The position numbers and the translations under genes are program-made. A stretch of 6,688 nucleotides of DNA from NCBI GenBank assembly GCA_902789835.1, contig CADAPN010000104.1:1-6688 (forward strand), written 5' to 3'. This document shows positions 1 through 6,259 of this stretch, piece by piece (within the stretch, counting starts at the first letter, position 1; each line of letters starts with the position of its first letter). The DNA is from Oscillospiraceae bacterium. GTDB lineage: Bacteria > Bacillota_A > Clostridia > Oscillospirales > Oscillospiraceae. The notes beneath the pieces are model-generated. The model made no database searches, was not told where the DNA came from, and saw only the letters and a program-made list of their open reading frames with translations.

Positions 1-1
1 C

Positions 2-337
2 TTTGCCGAGACCCTGAAAGAAGACCCGGATGCAACGCTGTTTAACTACGGCGCGCTGGACATCGGCCTCTTCACGACCGCCGACATTCTTCCGTCTACG
101 CGCTATTTTTGCATGCTGAATCTTCCGTCCGAGGAGATGATGGGGGAGATGGAGCACTACATGCGCGACGGCACCACCAAATACATTGTCTCCCGCGGCC
201 TGGAGGTTGACAGTCCCTGCTACCGCCTGCTGCAGACGGCGGAGTTTACGGACAACGGCACCCTTTATCCTTACTATCTCTACATCCGGAGTTCGGAGAA
301 CTCCGATGATGCGGTTCCGGAGCAGGAACTGCCATAA
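2..337 (+). CDS. C-terminal 111 residues of a probable GT39-like membrane glycosyltransferase (5' end outside window)
   Basis: The frame is open from the first bases of the window to a TAA at 335-337, so only the C-terminal end of a longer protein is seen. The visible part is soluble, with no membrane segment and many aromatic residues. It holds a run NYGALDIGLFTTADILPSTR followed by YFCMLN, then an acidic-amphipathic stretch and KYIVSRG. From memory, this pattern (a tail describing 'N-Y-x-x-L-D-x-G-x-[FY]-T-x-x-x-I-x-P-x-x-[KR]-Y-F') occurs at the C-terminus of multi-membrane-spanning Firmicutes proteins annotated as glycosyltransferase family 39 or as hypothetical membrane proteins. The catalytic N-terminal part is not visible, so the enzymatic role is inference. 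The gene ends 25 bases before thiI with no intervening terminator, so read-through into thiI is likely. It could instead be an unrelated membrane protein with a similar tail. Confidence 0.6.
   Translation, partial: FAETLKEDPDATLFNYGALDIGLFTTADILPSTRYFCMLNLPSEEMMGEMEHYMRDGTTKYIVSRGLEVDSPCYRLLQTAEFTDNGTLYPYYLYIRSSENSDDAVPEQELP
287..305 (+). repeat. Perfect 8-bp inverted repeat (small hairpin) near the 3' end of the upstream gene
   Basis: CGGAGTTC (287-294) and GAACTCCG (298-305) are perfect inverted repeats around a three-base GGA loop. The hairpin lies inside the coding region, about 30 bases before the stop codon and 58 bases before the thiI start. No T-run follows, so it is not an intrinsic terminator. 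It may be an mRNA structure, or only a by-product of the codons for Arg-Ser-Ser-Glu-Asn-Ser. Confidence 0.45.
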
Positions 338-362
338 TTCATACAAAACAGGAGTACTTTCA

Positions 363-1529
363 ATGAACGATATTCTTCTGCTGAAGCTGGGCGAAGTAGT
401 GCTGAAGGGCCTCAACCGCCGCAGCTTTGAAGCGAAACTGGTCGGCAACGTCCGGCGCCGCCTCGTTGGCCTCGGAAAATTCAATGTCAGCTGCATGCAG
501 TCCACCGTCTATGTGGAGCCGGCGGATGATCATGCGGATCTGGACGCGGCCTTTGAGGCGGTTCAGGATGTTTTCGGCGTTGTGAAGATCAGCCGGGCTT
601 CCGCCTGTGAAAAAGACAAGGACGCCATTGTGCGCCTTGCGATCGAGTGCCTGAGGGAGGACATGCTCCGGGCAAAGAGCTTCAAGGTGGAGTCCAAGCG
701 AAGCGACAAGCGTTTCCCCATGACCAGCATCCAGCTGAGCCAGTATGTGGGCGGCGAACTGGCCGAGGCCTATCCCAACTGCGCCGTCGACGTTCACAAT
801 CCCGAGCTGATCGTGAATGTGGAGATCCGGGACCTTGCGGCCTATGTCCATACCCAGCCGGTGGACGGCGCGGGCGGAATGCCTGTCGGATCCAACGGCA
901 TTGCGGTTTCGCTGCTGTCCGGCGGCATCGACAGTCCGGTTTCAACCTATATGATCGCAAAACGCGGCGTCCGCCTGGTTCCGGTACACTTTTTCTCTTT
1001 CCCCTATACCTCCCAGCAGGCGAAGGAGAAGGTGATCGAACTCGGACATCTTCTTACCCGGTATTGCGGCGACATGACGCTGGAGGTTGTGCCCTTTACC
1101 CATATTCAGGAGGAGATTCGGGACAAATGCCCGGAGGAATACTTTACCCTGATCATGCGGCGCTTCATGATGCGCATTGCCGAGCGCATTGCCGAGCGTG
1201 TCGGCGCGAAGGCGATTGTCACCGGAGAGAACCTCGGCCAGGTTGCCAGCCAGACCATGGAAGCCATGGCCACGACCCAGGCCGTGACGGCGATGCCTGT
1301 GCTGCAGCCGCTGGTCGGAATGGACAAGGAGGATATCGTCCGCTATGCGCGGAGGATCGGGACCTTCGACACCTCCATTCTGCCCTATGAGGACTGCTGC
1401 ACGGTCTTCACACCGCGCCATCCCCGAACCCATCCGAAGCTGCAGGAAGTGGAAGCGGCGGAAAGCGCACTGGATGTCTCCGCCCTGGTAGAAGAGGCGC
1501 TGAACGGAGTGGAGCATATCCGCCTGTAA
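363..1529 (+). CDS. thiI: tRNA 4-thiouridine synthase ThiI (tRNA sulfurtransferase), short form without rhodanese domain
   Basis: ThiI is a cytoplasmic enzyme that adenylates U8 of tRNA with ATP and inserts sulfur to give 4-thiouridine. In some bacteria it also helps supply sulfur for the thiamine thiazole. The 388-residue product has the expected order: an N-terminal ferredoxin-like segment (MNDILLLKLGE, residues 1-60), a THUMP RNA-binding domain (about 60-165), and a PP-loop ATP pyrophosphatase domain from about 175. The PP-loop is SGGIDS at 186-191, a second conserved block GENLGQVASQT is at 288-298, and the conserved cysteine region YEDCC puts cysteines at 345-346. The protein stops soon after this, so the C-terminal rhodanese domain of Escherichia coli ThiI (482 residues) is absent, as in Bacillus subtilis ThiI (about 400). 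The ATG at 363 is chosen because AGGAG (350-354) lies 8 bases upstream and the protein then begins like its family. The frame is open upstream to 186, but that part overlaps the previous gene and does not resemble ThiI. No cysteine desulfurase gene is adjacent in this window. Probably co-transcribed with the gene upstream. Confidence 0.97.
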   Translation: MNDILLLKLGEVVLKGLNRRSFEAKLVGNVRRRLVGLGKFNVSCMQSTVYVEPADDHADLDAAFEAVQDVFGVVKISRASACEKDKDAIVRLAIECLREDMLRAKSFKVESKRSDKRFPMTSIQLSQYVGGELAEAYPNCAVDVHNPELIVNVEIRDLAAYVHTQPVDGAGGMPVGSNGIAVSLLSGGIDSPVSTYMIAKRGVRLVPVHFFSFPYTSQQAKEKVIELGHLLTRYCGDMTLEVVPFTHIQEEIRDKCPEEYFTLIMRRFMMRIAERIAERVGAKAIVTGENLGQVASQTMEAMATTQAVTAMPVLQPLVGMDKEDIVRYARRIGTFDTSILPYEDCCTVFTPRHPRTHPKLQEVEAAESALDVSALVEEALNGVEHIRL

Positions 1530-1555
1530 GGAGCGGTCAAGCCCGAAATTCAAGC

Positions 1556-1626
1556 AGAAAAAACAAAGGGTTACAGAAAAACGAAAAAACAAAATCGTTT
1601 ACAAAGAATACAAGATATGGTATTCT
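1556..1626 (+). promoter_or_regulatory. Predicted sigma-70/SigA-type promoter of nrdD with A-rich upstream tract
   Basis: A -35 box TTTACA (1598-1603, five of six consensus bases) is separated by exactly 17 bases from a -10 box TATTCT (1621-1626, four of six). Just upstream, 1556-1597 is strikingly A-rich for this GC-rich window, with several runs of four to six A, and could act as an UP element. The predicted transcription start is near 1632-1634. This promoter would serve nrdD independently of thiI. The box matches are seen; promoter activity is inferred. Confidence 0.6.
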
Positions 1627-1656
1627 ACCTCCTGCACGTCATACAAAATGATGTGC
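1608..1656 (+). promoter_or_regulatory. Candidate tandem NrdR boxes in the nrdD promoter
   Basis: NrdR is the ATP/dATP-sensing zinc-finger and ATP-cone repressor of ribonucleotide reductase genes. It binds paired 16-bp boxes with a consensus close to ACACWATATATWGTGT. Box 1, ATACAAGATATGGTAT (1608-1623), matches at 12 of 16 positions, lies between -35 and -10, and is the core of a wider inverted repeat GAATAC-N8-GTATTC (1606-1625). Box 2, ATACAAAATGATGTGC (1641-1656), matches at 11 of 16. The starts are 33 bases apart, close to three helical turns and to the usual spacing of about 31-32. Binding would block the promoter. The matches were counted by eye. That NrdR controls this gene is inferred from the fit and from nrdD being a classic NrdR target. 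Box 2 overlaps the arms of the hairpin at 1629-1661, so some of its symmetry may come from that. Confidence 0.5.
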
Positions 1657-1667
1657 AGGAGATTTTT
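1629..1667 (+). terminator. 14-bp stem-loop with T-run: thiI terminator and/or nrdD 5' leader hairpin
   Basis: The arms CTCCTGCACGTCAT (1629-1642) and ATGATGTGCAGGAG (1648-1661) pair over 14 bp with a single G-U wobble around the five-base loop ACAAA, and are followed by A then five T (1663-1667). By form this is an intrinsic terminator about 100 bases after the thiI stop. The complication is position: the predicted nrdD transcription start (near 1633) falls inside the left arm. An nrdD transcript would then keep about 10 bp of the stem at its very 5' end. It may therefore stop thiI read-through, protect or attenuate the nrdD mRNA, or both. The right arm also contains an AGGAG (1657-1661) that would be hidden in the folded RNA. 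Confidence 0.7.
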
Positions 1668-1678
1668 GCTGTATTATT

Positions 1679-1682
1679 GGAG
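1679..1682 (+). promoter_or_regulatory. nrdD ribosome binding site (GGAG), deciding the ATG at 1693
   Basis: GGAG (1679-1682) lies 10 bases before the ATG at 1693, a slightly long but workable spacing. A rival AGGAG at 1657-1661 sits in the leader hairpin, four bases before an in-frame TTG at 1666. Starting there, or at ATG 1648 or 1651, would add 9 to 15 residues that do not look like an NrdD N-terminus, and 1648/1651 lack a Shine-Dalgarno sequence. ATG 1693 gives the expected MRIIKRNG opening. Confidence 0.6.
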
Positions 1683-1692
1683 TATCCGGGTT

Positions 1693-3894
1693 ATGAGAAT
1701 CATCAAACGAAACGGCTCCGAAGCGGAGTTTGAAAAAGATAAAATCGCAAACGCCATCCGAAAGGCGAATTTTGCCTCCGACCCGTCCGAGCGGGTTCCG
1801 GAAGAAGCCATCCAGGCCATGACCGATGCGGTCACGGCATCCTGTGCTGCCCTGGGACGGGCGCCGGGGGTGGAAGAGGTTCAGGACATGGTGGAGCGCC
1901 AGCTCATGTCCCATGGCGCGTATGAAGTGGCAAAGCGCTATATCACCTATCGCTATACCCGCGCCCTGGTCCGTCAGTCCAACACCACGGACAAGAAAAT
2001 CCTCAGCCTGATCGAGTGTACGAATGAAGAGGCAAAACAGGAGAACGCCAACAAGAATCCGGTGATCAACTCCACCCAGCGCGACTATATGGCGGGCGAA
2101 GTGTCCAAGGACATCAGCGAGCGGCTTCTGCTCCCTTCGGATATTGTTGAGGCGCATAACGAGGGAATTATTCACTTCCATGACATGGATTACTATGCCC
2201 AGCATATGCACAACTGCGACCTGGTGAATCTTGAGGATATGCTACAGAACGGTACCGTAATCACCGGAACCCTGATTGAAAAGCCCCACAGCTTTTCCAC
2301 CGCCTGCAACATCGCAACCCAGATCATCGCCCAGGTGGCGTCCAATCAGTATGGCGGACAGTCCATCTCGCTTGCACATCTGGCGCCTTTTGTGGAAGTC
2401 AGCCGCAAGAAGCTGCGCCATGAGCTGGACGAGGAGTGCAGGCTCTCCGGCGTTGAGATGAGCGAAGAGATGAAGGCAAAGCTCACTGAGAGAATGCTCC
2501 GCTCGGAGATCAAGCGCGGCGTCCAGACCATTCAGTACCAGGTCGTTACGCTCCTGACCACAAACGGCCAGGCTCCCTTCGTTACCGTGTACATGTACCT
2601 CAATGAGGCTAAGAACGAACAGGAAAAGGCCGACCTCGCCATGATCATTGAAGAGGTTCTGCTTCAGCGTTACGAGGGCGTGAAAAACGAGAAGGGCGTC
2701 TGGGTAACCCCGGCCTTTCCGAAGCTGATTTATGTCCTGGAGGAGGACAATATCACGGAAGGCAGCCGCTATTATGAGCTGACCAGGCTGGCTGCCAAGT
2801 GCACGGCCAAACGCATGGTACCGGACTACATCTCCGAAAAGATCATGAAACAGCTCAAGAAAGGCGACGTCTATACCTGTATGGGCTGCCGCAGCTTCCT
2901 GACCCCGGACCGCTTCACCGATGCCCATATCGGAAACGTCGCCAACGCCGGAAACTATGTGGAAGGACAGCACAAGTATTACGGCCGCTTCAATCAGGGG
3001 GTCGTGACGGTGAACCTGGTGGACATCGGCCTTTCCGCGGGCGGAGATCTCGAACGTTTCTGGGAAATCTTCGACGAGAGAATGGAGCTGTGTCACCGTG
3101 CGCTGCGCTGTCGGCATGAACGCCTGCTGGGGACGGTCTCCGATGTCGCGCCGATCCTGTGGCAGTACGGCGCTCTCGCAAGGCTGGACAAGGGGGAAAC
3201 CATCGACCGGCTGCTCTATAACGGATACAGCACCATCAGCCTCGGCTATGCCGGGCTCTGGGAATGCGTCCTCGCCCTGAACGGAAAGAAGCTGACCGAG
3301 CCGGAAGGCGAAGCGCTGGGGCTCGAGATCATGAACAAGCTCAACGAGTACACCGCGAAGTGGAAGGCCGCCGAGAACATCGACTACTCCATCTACGGCA
3401 CCCCGCTGGAGAGCACCACTTACAAGTTTGCCAAGTGCCTGCAGAAACGCTTCGGCGTGATCAAAGACATCACGGATAAGGGCTATATCACCAACAGCTA
3501 CCACATCCATGTGACCGAGCCGATCGATGCCTTCGAGAAGCTCCGCATCGAGGCAAAGTTCCAGGCCCTGTCTCCCGGCGGTGCCATCAGCTATGTCGAA
3601 GTGCCGAACATGCAGGACAATCTGGAAGCGGTCCTTGCCGTCATGCGTTTTATCTATGACAACATCATGTATGCCGAACTCAACACCAAGAGCGACTACT
3701 GCCAGGTCTGCGGCTATGACGGAGAGATTTCCATCGAAGAGGACGACGGCAAGCTGGTCTGGGTCTGCCCGAACTGCGGCAACCGGGATCAGAACAAGAT
3801 GAACGTGGCCCGCCGCACCTGCGGATACATCGGCACCCAGTTCTGGAACCAGGGCCGTACCCAGGAGATCAGGGAACGCGTCCTGCACCTGTAA
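1693..3894 (+). CDS. nrdD: Anaerobic ribonucleoside-triphosphate reductase, class III catalytic subunit NrdD
   Basis: NrdD reduces ribonucleoside triphosphates to deoxynucleotides in the cytoplasm under anoxic conditions, using a glycyl radical installed by the radical-SAM activase NrdG. The product is 733 residues, within the family's usual 700-750. An ATP-cone allosteric domain (MRIIKRNG, then KDKIANAIRKANF) occupies about 1-95. The barrel follows, with HFHDMDYYAQHMHNCDLVNL carrying Cys175 and YTCMGCRSFL carrying Cys396 and Cys399. By motif, Cys175 and one of the latter pair should correspond to the two active-site cysteines known from phage T4 NrdD. A C-terminal zinc site has four cysteines, CQVC (670, 673) and CPNC (692, 695). 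The radical loop RRTCGY has Gly711 as the predicted radical residue, 22 residues before the end. All key residues are present, so the enzyme should be functional. It appears monocistronic, between its own promoter (1598-1626) and a terminator (3927-3977). The nrdG gene that normally follows is absent here and must lie elsewhere. NrdR repression is likely from the promoter boxes. Confidence 0.98.
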   Translation: MRIIKRNGSEAEFEKDKIANAIRKANFASDPSERVPEEAIQAMTDAVTASCAALGRAPGVEEVQDMVERQLMSHGAYEVAKRYITYRYTRALVRQSNTTDKKILSLIECTNEEAKQENANKNPVINSTQRDYMAGEVSKDISERLLLPSDIVEAHNEGIIHFHDMDYYAQHMHNCDLVNLEDMLQNGTVITGTLIEKPHSFSTACNIATQIIAQVASNQYGGQSISLAHLAPFVEVSRKKLRHELDEECRLSGVEMSEEMKAKLTERMLRSEIKRGVQTIQYQVVTLLTTNGQAPFVTVYMYLNEAKNEQEKADLAMIIEEVLLQRYEGVKNEKGVWVTPAFPKLIYVLEEDNITEGSRYYELTRLAAKCTAKRMVPDYISEKIMKQLKKGDVYTCMGCRSFLTPDRFTDAHIGNVANAGNYVEGQHKYYGRFNQGVVTVNLVDIGLSAGGDLERFWEIFDERMELCHRALRCRHERLLGTVSDVAPILWQYGALARLDKGETIDRLLYNGYSTISLGYAGLWECVLALNGKKLTEPEGEALGLEIMNKLNEYTAKWKAAENIDYSIYGTPLESTTYKFAKCLQKRFGVIKDITDKGYITNSYHIHVTEPIDAFEKLRIEAKFQALSPGGAISYVEVPNMQDNLEAVLAVMRFIYDNIMYAELNTKSDYCQVCGYDGEISIEEDDGKLVWVCPNCGNRDQNKMNVARRTCGYIGTQFWNQGRTQEIRERVLHL

Positions 3895-3926
3895 ACCGAG
3901 CGGGTTTAAAAAAGAATAATCAGTAT

Positions 3927-3977
3927 AGCCCGGCGGGCGTCCTGTTTGTCAAGAGCAGGCGGCCCGTCGGGCTTTTT
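3927..3977 (+). terminator. Strong intrinsic terminator of nrdD
   Basis: The arms AGCCCGGCGGGC (3927-3938) and GCCCGTCGGGCT (3962-3973) pair over 12 bp with one G-T wobble, and a further CCTG/CAGG pairing (3941-3944 with 3956-3959) extends the stem above a small internal loop. Five T follow at 3973-3977. It starts about 30 bases after the nrdD stop and separates nrdD from the ABC transporter unit. Confidence 0.9.
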
Positions 3978-4025
3978 CAGCTTCCCGAAAGGAAAACGCA
4001 AAGCGGCATTTTTGATGTTTCGCTG

Positions 4026-4055
4026 TTTACAGAACCGGCCGGAATGCGCTATAAT
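4026..4055 (+). promoter_or_regulatory. Predicted sigma-70/SigA-type promoter of the ABC transporter-HD unit
   Basis: A -35 box TTTACA (4026-4031) is followed after 18 bases by a perfect -10 box TATAAT (4050-4055). The predicted start is near 4062, about 35 bases before the ABC gene. The spacer contains the perfect palindrome CCGGCCGG (4035-4042), a possible operator, and a second TATAAT lies at 4063-4068 without a matching -35 box. The same -35 hexamer occurs in the nrdD promoter. Confidence 0.7.
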
Positions 4056-4096
4056 AAAATAGTATAATTGTGATTCTGTGGCGGGAGGGGAGCTTT

Positions 4097-6259
4097 ATGG
4101 TACAAACCGGCATAACGGTAAATCAACTGCCGGATCTTCCTGCGGCCCTGCAGATGATTGAGGAGAAAACCGGTTCCCGACCCGGCGGAACGGAAGAAAA
4201 AACACTGTGCCGGCTGCTGAGCGAGGAACTGCTGATGCATCTGCTCCGTGCCGGCTATACCGGAATCCGTGTCAGCGTGAGAAACCTTGGCAGCAGGGCA
4301 GTGATACTGACCGCACCGGGGGAGCCGGATACGCTTTTTACGGCTCAGCCCGGCGAGAGGGCGGGCGGAGACGCGGAAGAGACCGAGGTCGAAATCAACC
4401 GGAATATCCTGGGCGAATTTGACGGGAATATCGACTACCGCTATCGCCGGAAAAAGAACATCTATACCATCTATCCCGGACAGAAGGACAGCGCCCGGAT
4501 TACCGACGAGATCCTGGACTATTACGAAACGGAAAACGGCGGGGAAAAGGGCTCGTTTGGCCTTCTGCGCTTCCTTGCGCGCAAACACCCGGACATGGCG
4601 GCGGCAGGCTCGCTGCTTCGCCTTGTGCGCCATCTGGCGGCGCTGTTCCTGCCGGTGTTTGCCTCGAATATCATCCAGGCCTTCAGCGATTCACATGCCT
4701 TCTTCACGCCGGAGATCGGACGAAATCTGCTGTTTTCGGTGCTGGCCCTGGCGATCAACCTGATCTGCGCCACCCTTGACAACCGGGTGTATCACCGCTT
4801 TACAAGATCGGTGGAGAGCGGACTTAAAATGGCCATTGTCCAGAAGCTTCAGCTTCTCTCCCTGCGCTTTCATGAAGAAACGCCTTCGGGCAGGCTTCTG
4901 TCCAAACTGGTTTCGGATGTCCAGTTTGTGAAGATGCTTCTCTATGAGGACGCGCTTTACGTCATGTTCCTCCCGGAGGACCTGCTTTTTGTGCTGGTTA
5001 TGTCGCTGTGCCGGATGCCGTTGATGCTGCTGATCTATGCGATCCTGCTTCCGATGTACTTCGCGCTGATTCGCCGCTTCGGGGCAAGGGCCCGCCGGAC
5101 AAAGGCCGAGATGCGCTACCGGACGGAGGACTCGAACGCGCTTTTCCAGGAAATGCTTGCCATGGACCAGATGACACGCTCCCAGGGCCTGCAGAAGAAC
5201 GAGTCTCAGAAAATCCGCCGGTCCGTCCATCGGGTTCAGCAGGCGGCGAGTGTCCAGGACAGTGTCCAGCTGCATCTCAACAACATCAGCTTCGGCGCGG
5301 CACACGGTTTTCGCATGATCATCCTGATGGCCGCGGTGTATATGGCGTCAAAGGACTATATCAACATCGGTACCGTGGTTCTGTTCCTGTCACTGTTTGA
5401 CATGCTGATCTCCAGCATCCAGAGGACTCTGGACGCCGCGCCGCAGATTACCCAGGGGCTTGACAGCCTGAGCAGTATCCATGAACTTCTCTCGGAAAAC
5501 GGGGTGGAACAGAACGGAAGCCGCCTGCTTCCAAAGCCCGTTCGGGGGGAGGTCGAACTGAAAGACGTCGTCTTCCGCTACGGCGAAGACATGGTCCCTG
5601 TGCTGGACGGCCTGAGCCTGCATGTACCCGCCGGAAAGAGTGCGGCTCTGGTCGGGGCCTCCGGCGCGGGGAAGACCACGGTCCTCAATCTGATTCTCGG
5701 CCTGTATCCAACGCAGGGCGGCGGGGTGTACATTGACGGAATCAATCTGGAAGAACTGGAAAAGAATCAATATCGGCACTCGCTCGCGGTGGTCCCACAG
5801 ACGCCGATCCTCTTTGCGGGGACACTCTGGGACAATCTGGTCTACGGCCTGAGCTACTGCTCGACAGAGCAGGTGATGGATGTCCTGCGCAAGGTTGGAT
5901 TGGAAGAGCTGGTGCGGAAGCAGCCGAAAGGCCTGAATATGCCGGTTCAGGAGGGGGGCAAGAACCTTTCGGGGGGCCAGCGCCAGCGGCTCTCCATCGC
6001 GCGTGCCATGCTTCGCCGGCCGAAACTGGTCCTGCTGGATGAAGCCACAAGTGCGCTGGACCCGGCGAGCGAACGGGAGGTTCAAGAAGCGCTGGAGGCC
6101 ATGATGGGGACCTGTACCATGATCATGGTGGCGCACAGGCTGAATACCATCCGGAAAGCGGACCTGATCTTTGAGCTTCAAAACGGAAAGGCGATCCGTT
6201 ATGATTCCTATGAACAGTTCAGGAAGGAAAGAATAGATGAACAGAGCGGCAGCGATTAA
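4097..6259 (+). CDS. ABC exporter half-transporter (fused membrane and ATPase domains) with an extra N-terminal soluble domain
   Basis: This is a 720-residue inner-membrane exporter that should act as a homodimer and use ATP to move a substrate out; the substrate cannot be read from the sequence. Residues 1 to about 165 are soluble and charged and are not part of the normal exporter fold. Six membrane segments follow, roughly at 177-198, 210-227, 286-304, 307-325, 404-418 and 424-441. The ATPase domain (about 485-712) is complete: A-loop Tyr495, Walker A GASGAGKTT (520-528), Q-loop Gln568, signature LSGGQRQR (624-631), Walker B LVLLD with Asp648 and catalytic Glu649, D-loop SALD and switch His680. 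The signature and membrane layout fit the lipid/peptide/drug exporter class. A C39 peptidase motif (the bacteriocin processing domain) is not seen at the N-terminus. The start ATG 4097 has a strong GGGAGGGGAG just upstream (4083-4092); a GTG at 4070 would add nine residues but has no ribosome binding site. It has its own promoter and overlaps the following HD gene by 23 bases. Confidence 0.93.
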   Translation: MVQTGITVNQLPDLPAALQMIEEKTGSRPGGTEEKTLCRLLSEELLMHLLRAGYTGIRVSVRNLGSRAVILTAPGEPDTLFTAQPGERAGGDAEETEVEINRNILGEFDGNIDYRYRRKKNIYTIYPGQKDSARITDEILDYYETENGGEKGSFGLLRFLARKHPDMAAAGSLLRLVRHLAALFLPVFASNIIQAFSDSHAFFTPEIGRNLLFSVLALAINLICATLDNRVYHRFTRSVESGLKMAIVQKLQLLSLRFHEETPSGRLLSKLVSDVQFVKMLLYEDALYVMFLPEDLLFVLVMSLCRMPLMLLIYAILLPMYFALIRRFGARARRTKAEMRYRTEDSNALFQEMLAMDQMTRSQGLQKNESQKIRRSVHRVQQAASVQDSVQLHLNNISFGAAHGFRMIILMAAVYMASKDYINIGTVVLFLSLFDMLISSIQRTLDAAPQITQGLDSLSSIHELLSENGVEQNGSRLLPKPVRGEVELKDVVFRYGEDMVPVLDGLSLHVPAGKSAALVGASGAGKTTVLNLILGLYPTQGGGVYIDGINLEELEKNQYRHSLAVVPQTPILFAGTLWDNLVYGLSYCSTEQVMDVLRKVGLEELVRKQPKGLNMPVQEGGKNLSGGQRQRLSIARAMLRRPKLVLLDEATSALDPASEREVQEALEAMMGTCTMIMVAHRLNTIRKADLIFELQNGKAIRYDSYEQFRKERIDEQSGSD

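Noticed and set aside
186..362. The thiI frame stays open 59 codons upstream of ATG 363
   Set aside because: This stretch overlaps the preceding gene in another frame, does not resemble ThiI, and ATG 363 has a well-placed AGGAG.
1173..1196. Perfect 12-bp tandem duplication in thiI encoding RIAE twice
   Set aside because: The resulting helix has the normal ThiI length and composition (RIAxxIAxxxGA is common in the family), so it is coincidental codon repetition rather than an insertion.
1530..1692. Possible riboswitch (for example thiamine pyrophosphate or cobalamin) in the thiI-nrdD gap
   Set aside because: The gap is about 160 bases and is explained by an A-rich tract, a promoter and a single hairpin; no conserved riboswitch core was recognised.
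2242..3888. Long open frame (548 codons) on the minus strand opposite nrdD
   Set aside because: Antisense shadow of a GC-rich, strongly biased coding region; its product has no recognisable domain and nrdD is certain on the + strand.
3978..4025. Possible small RNA or repeat between the nrdD terminator and the next promoter
   Set aside because: Only about 50 bases, with no good stem, repeat or promoter seen.
5390..6181. Minus-strand open frame opposite the ABC ATPase domain
   Set aside because: Antisense shadow; low-complexity His/Gln/Arg-rich product and no ribosome binding site of note.
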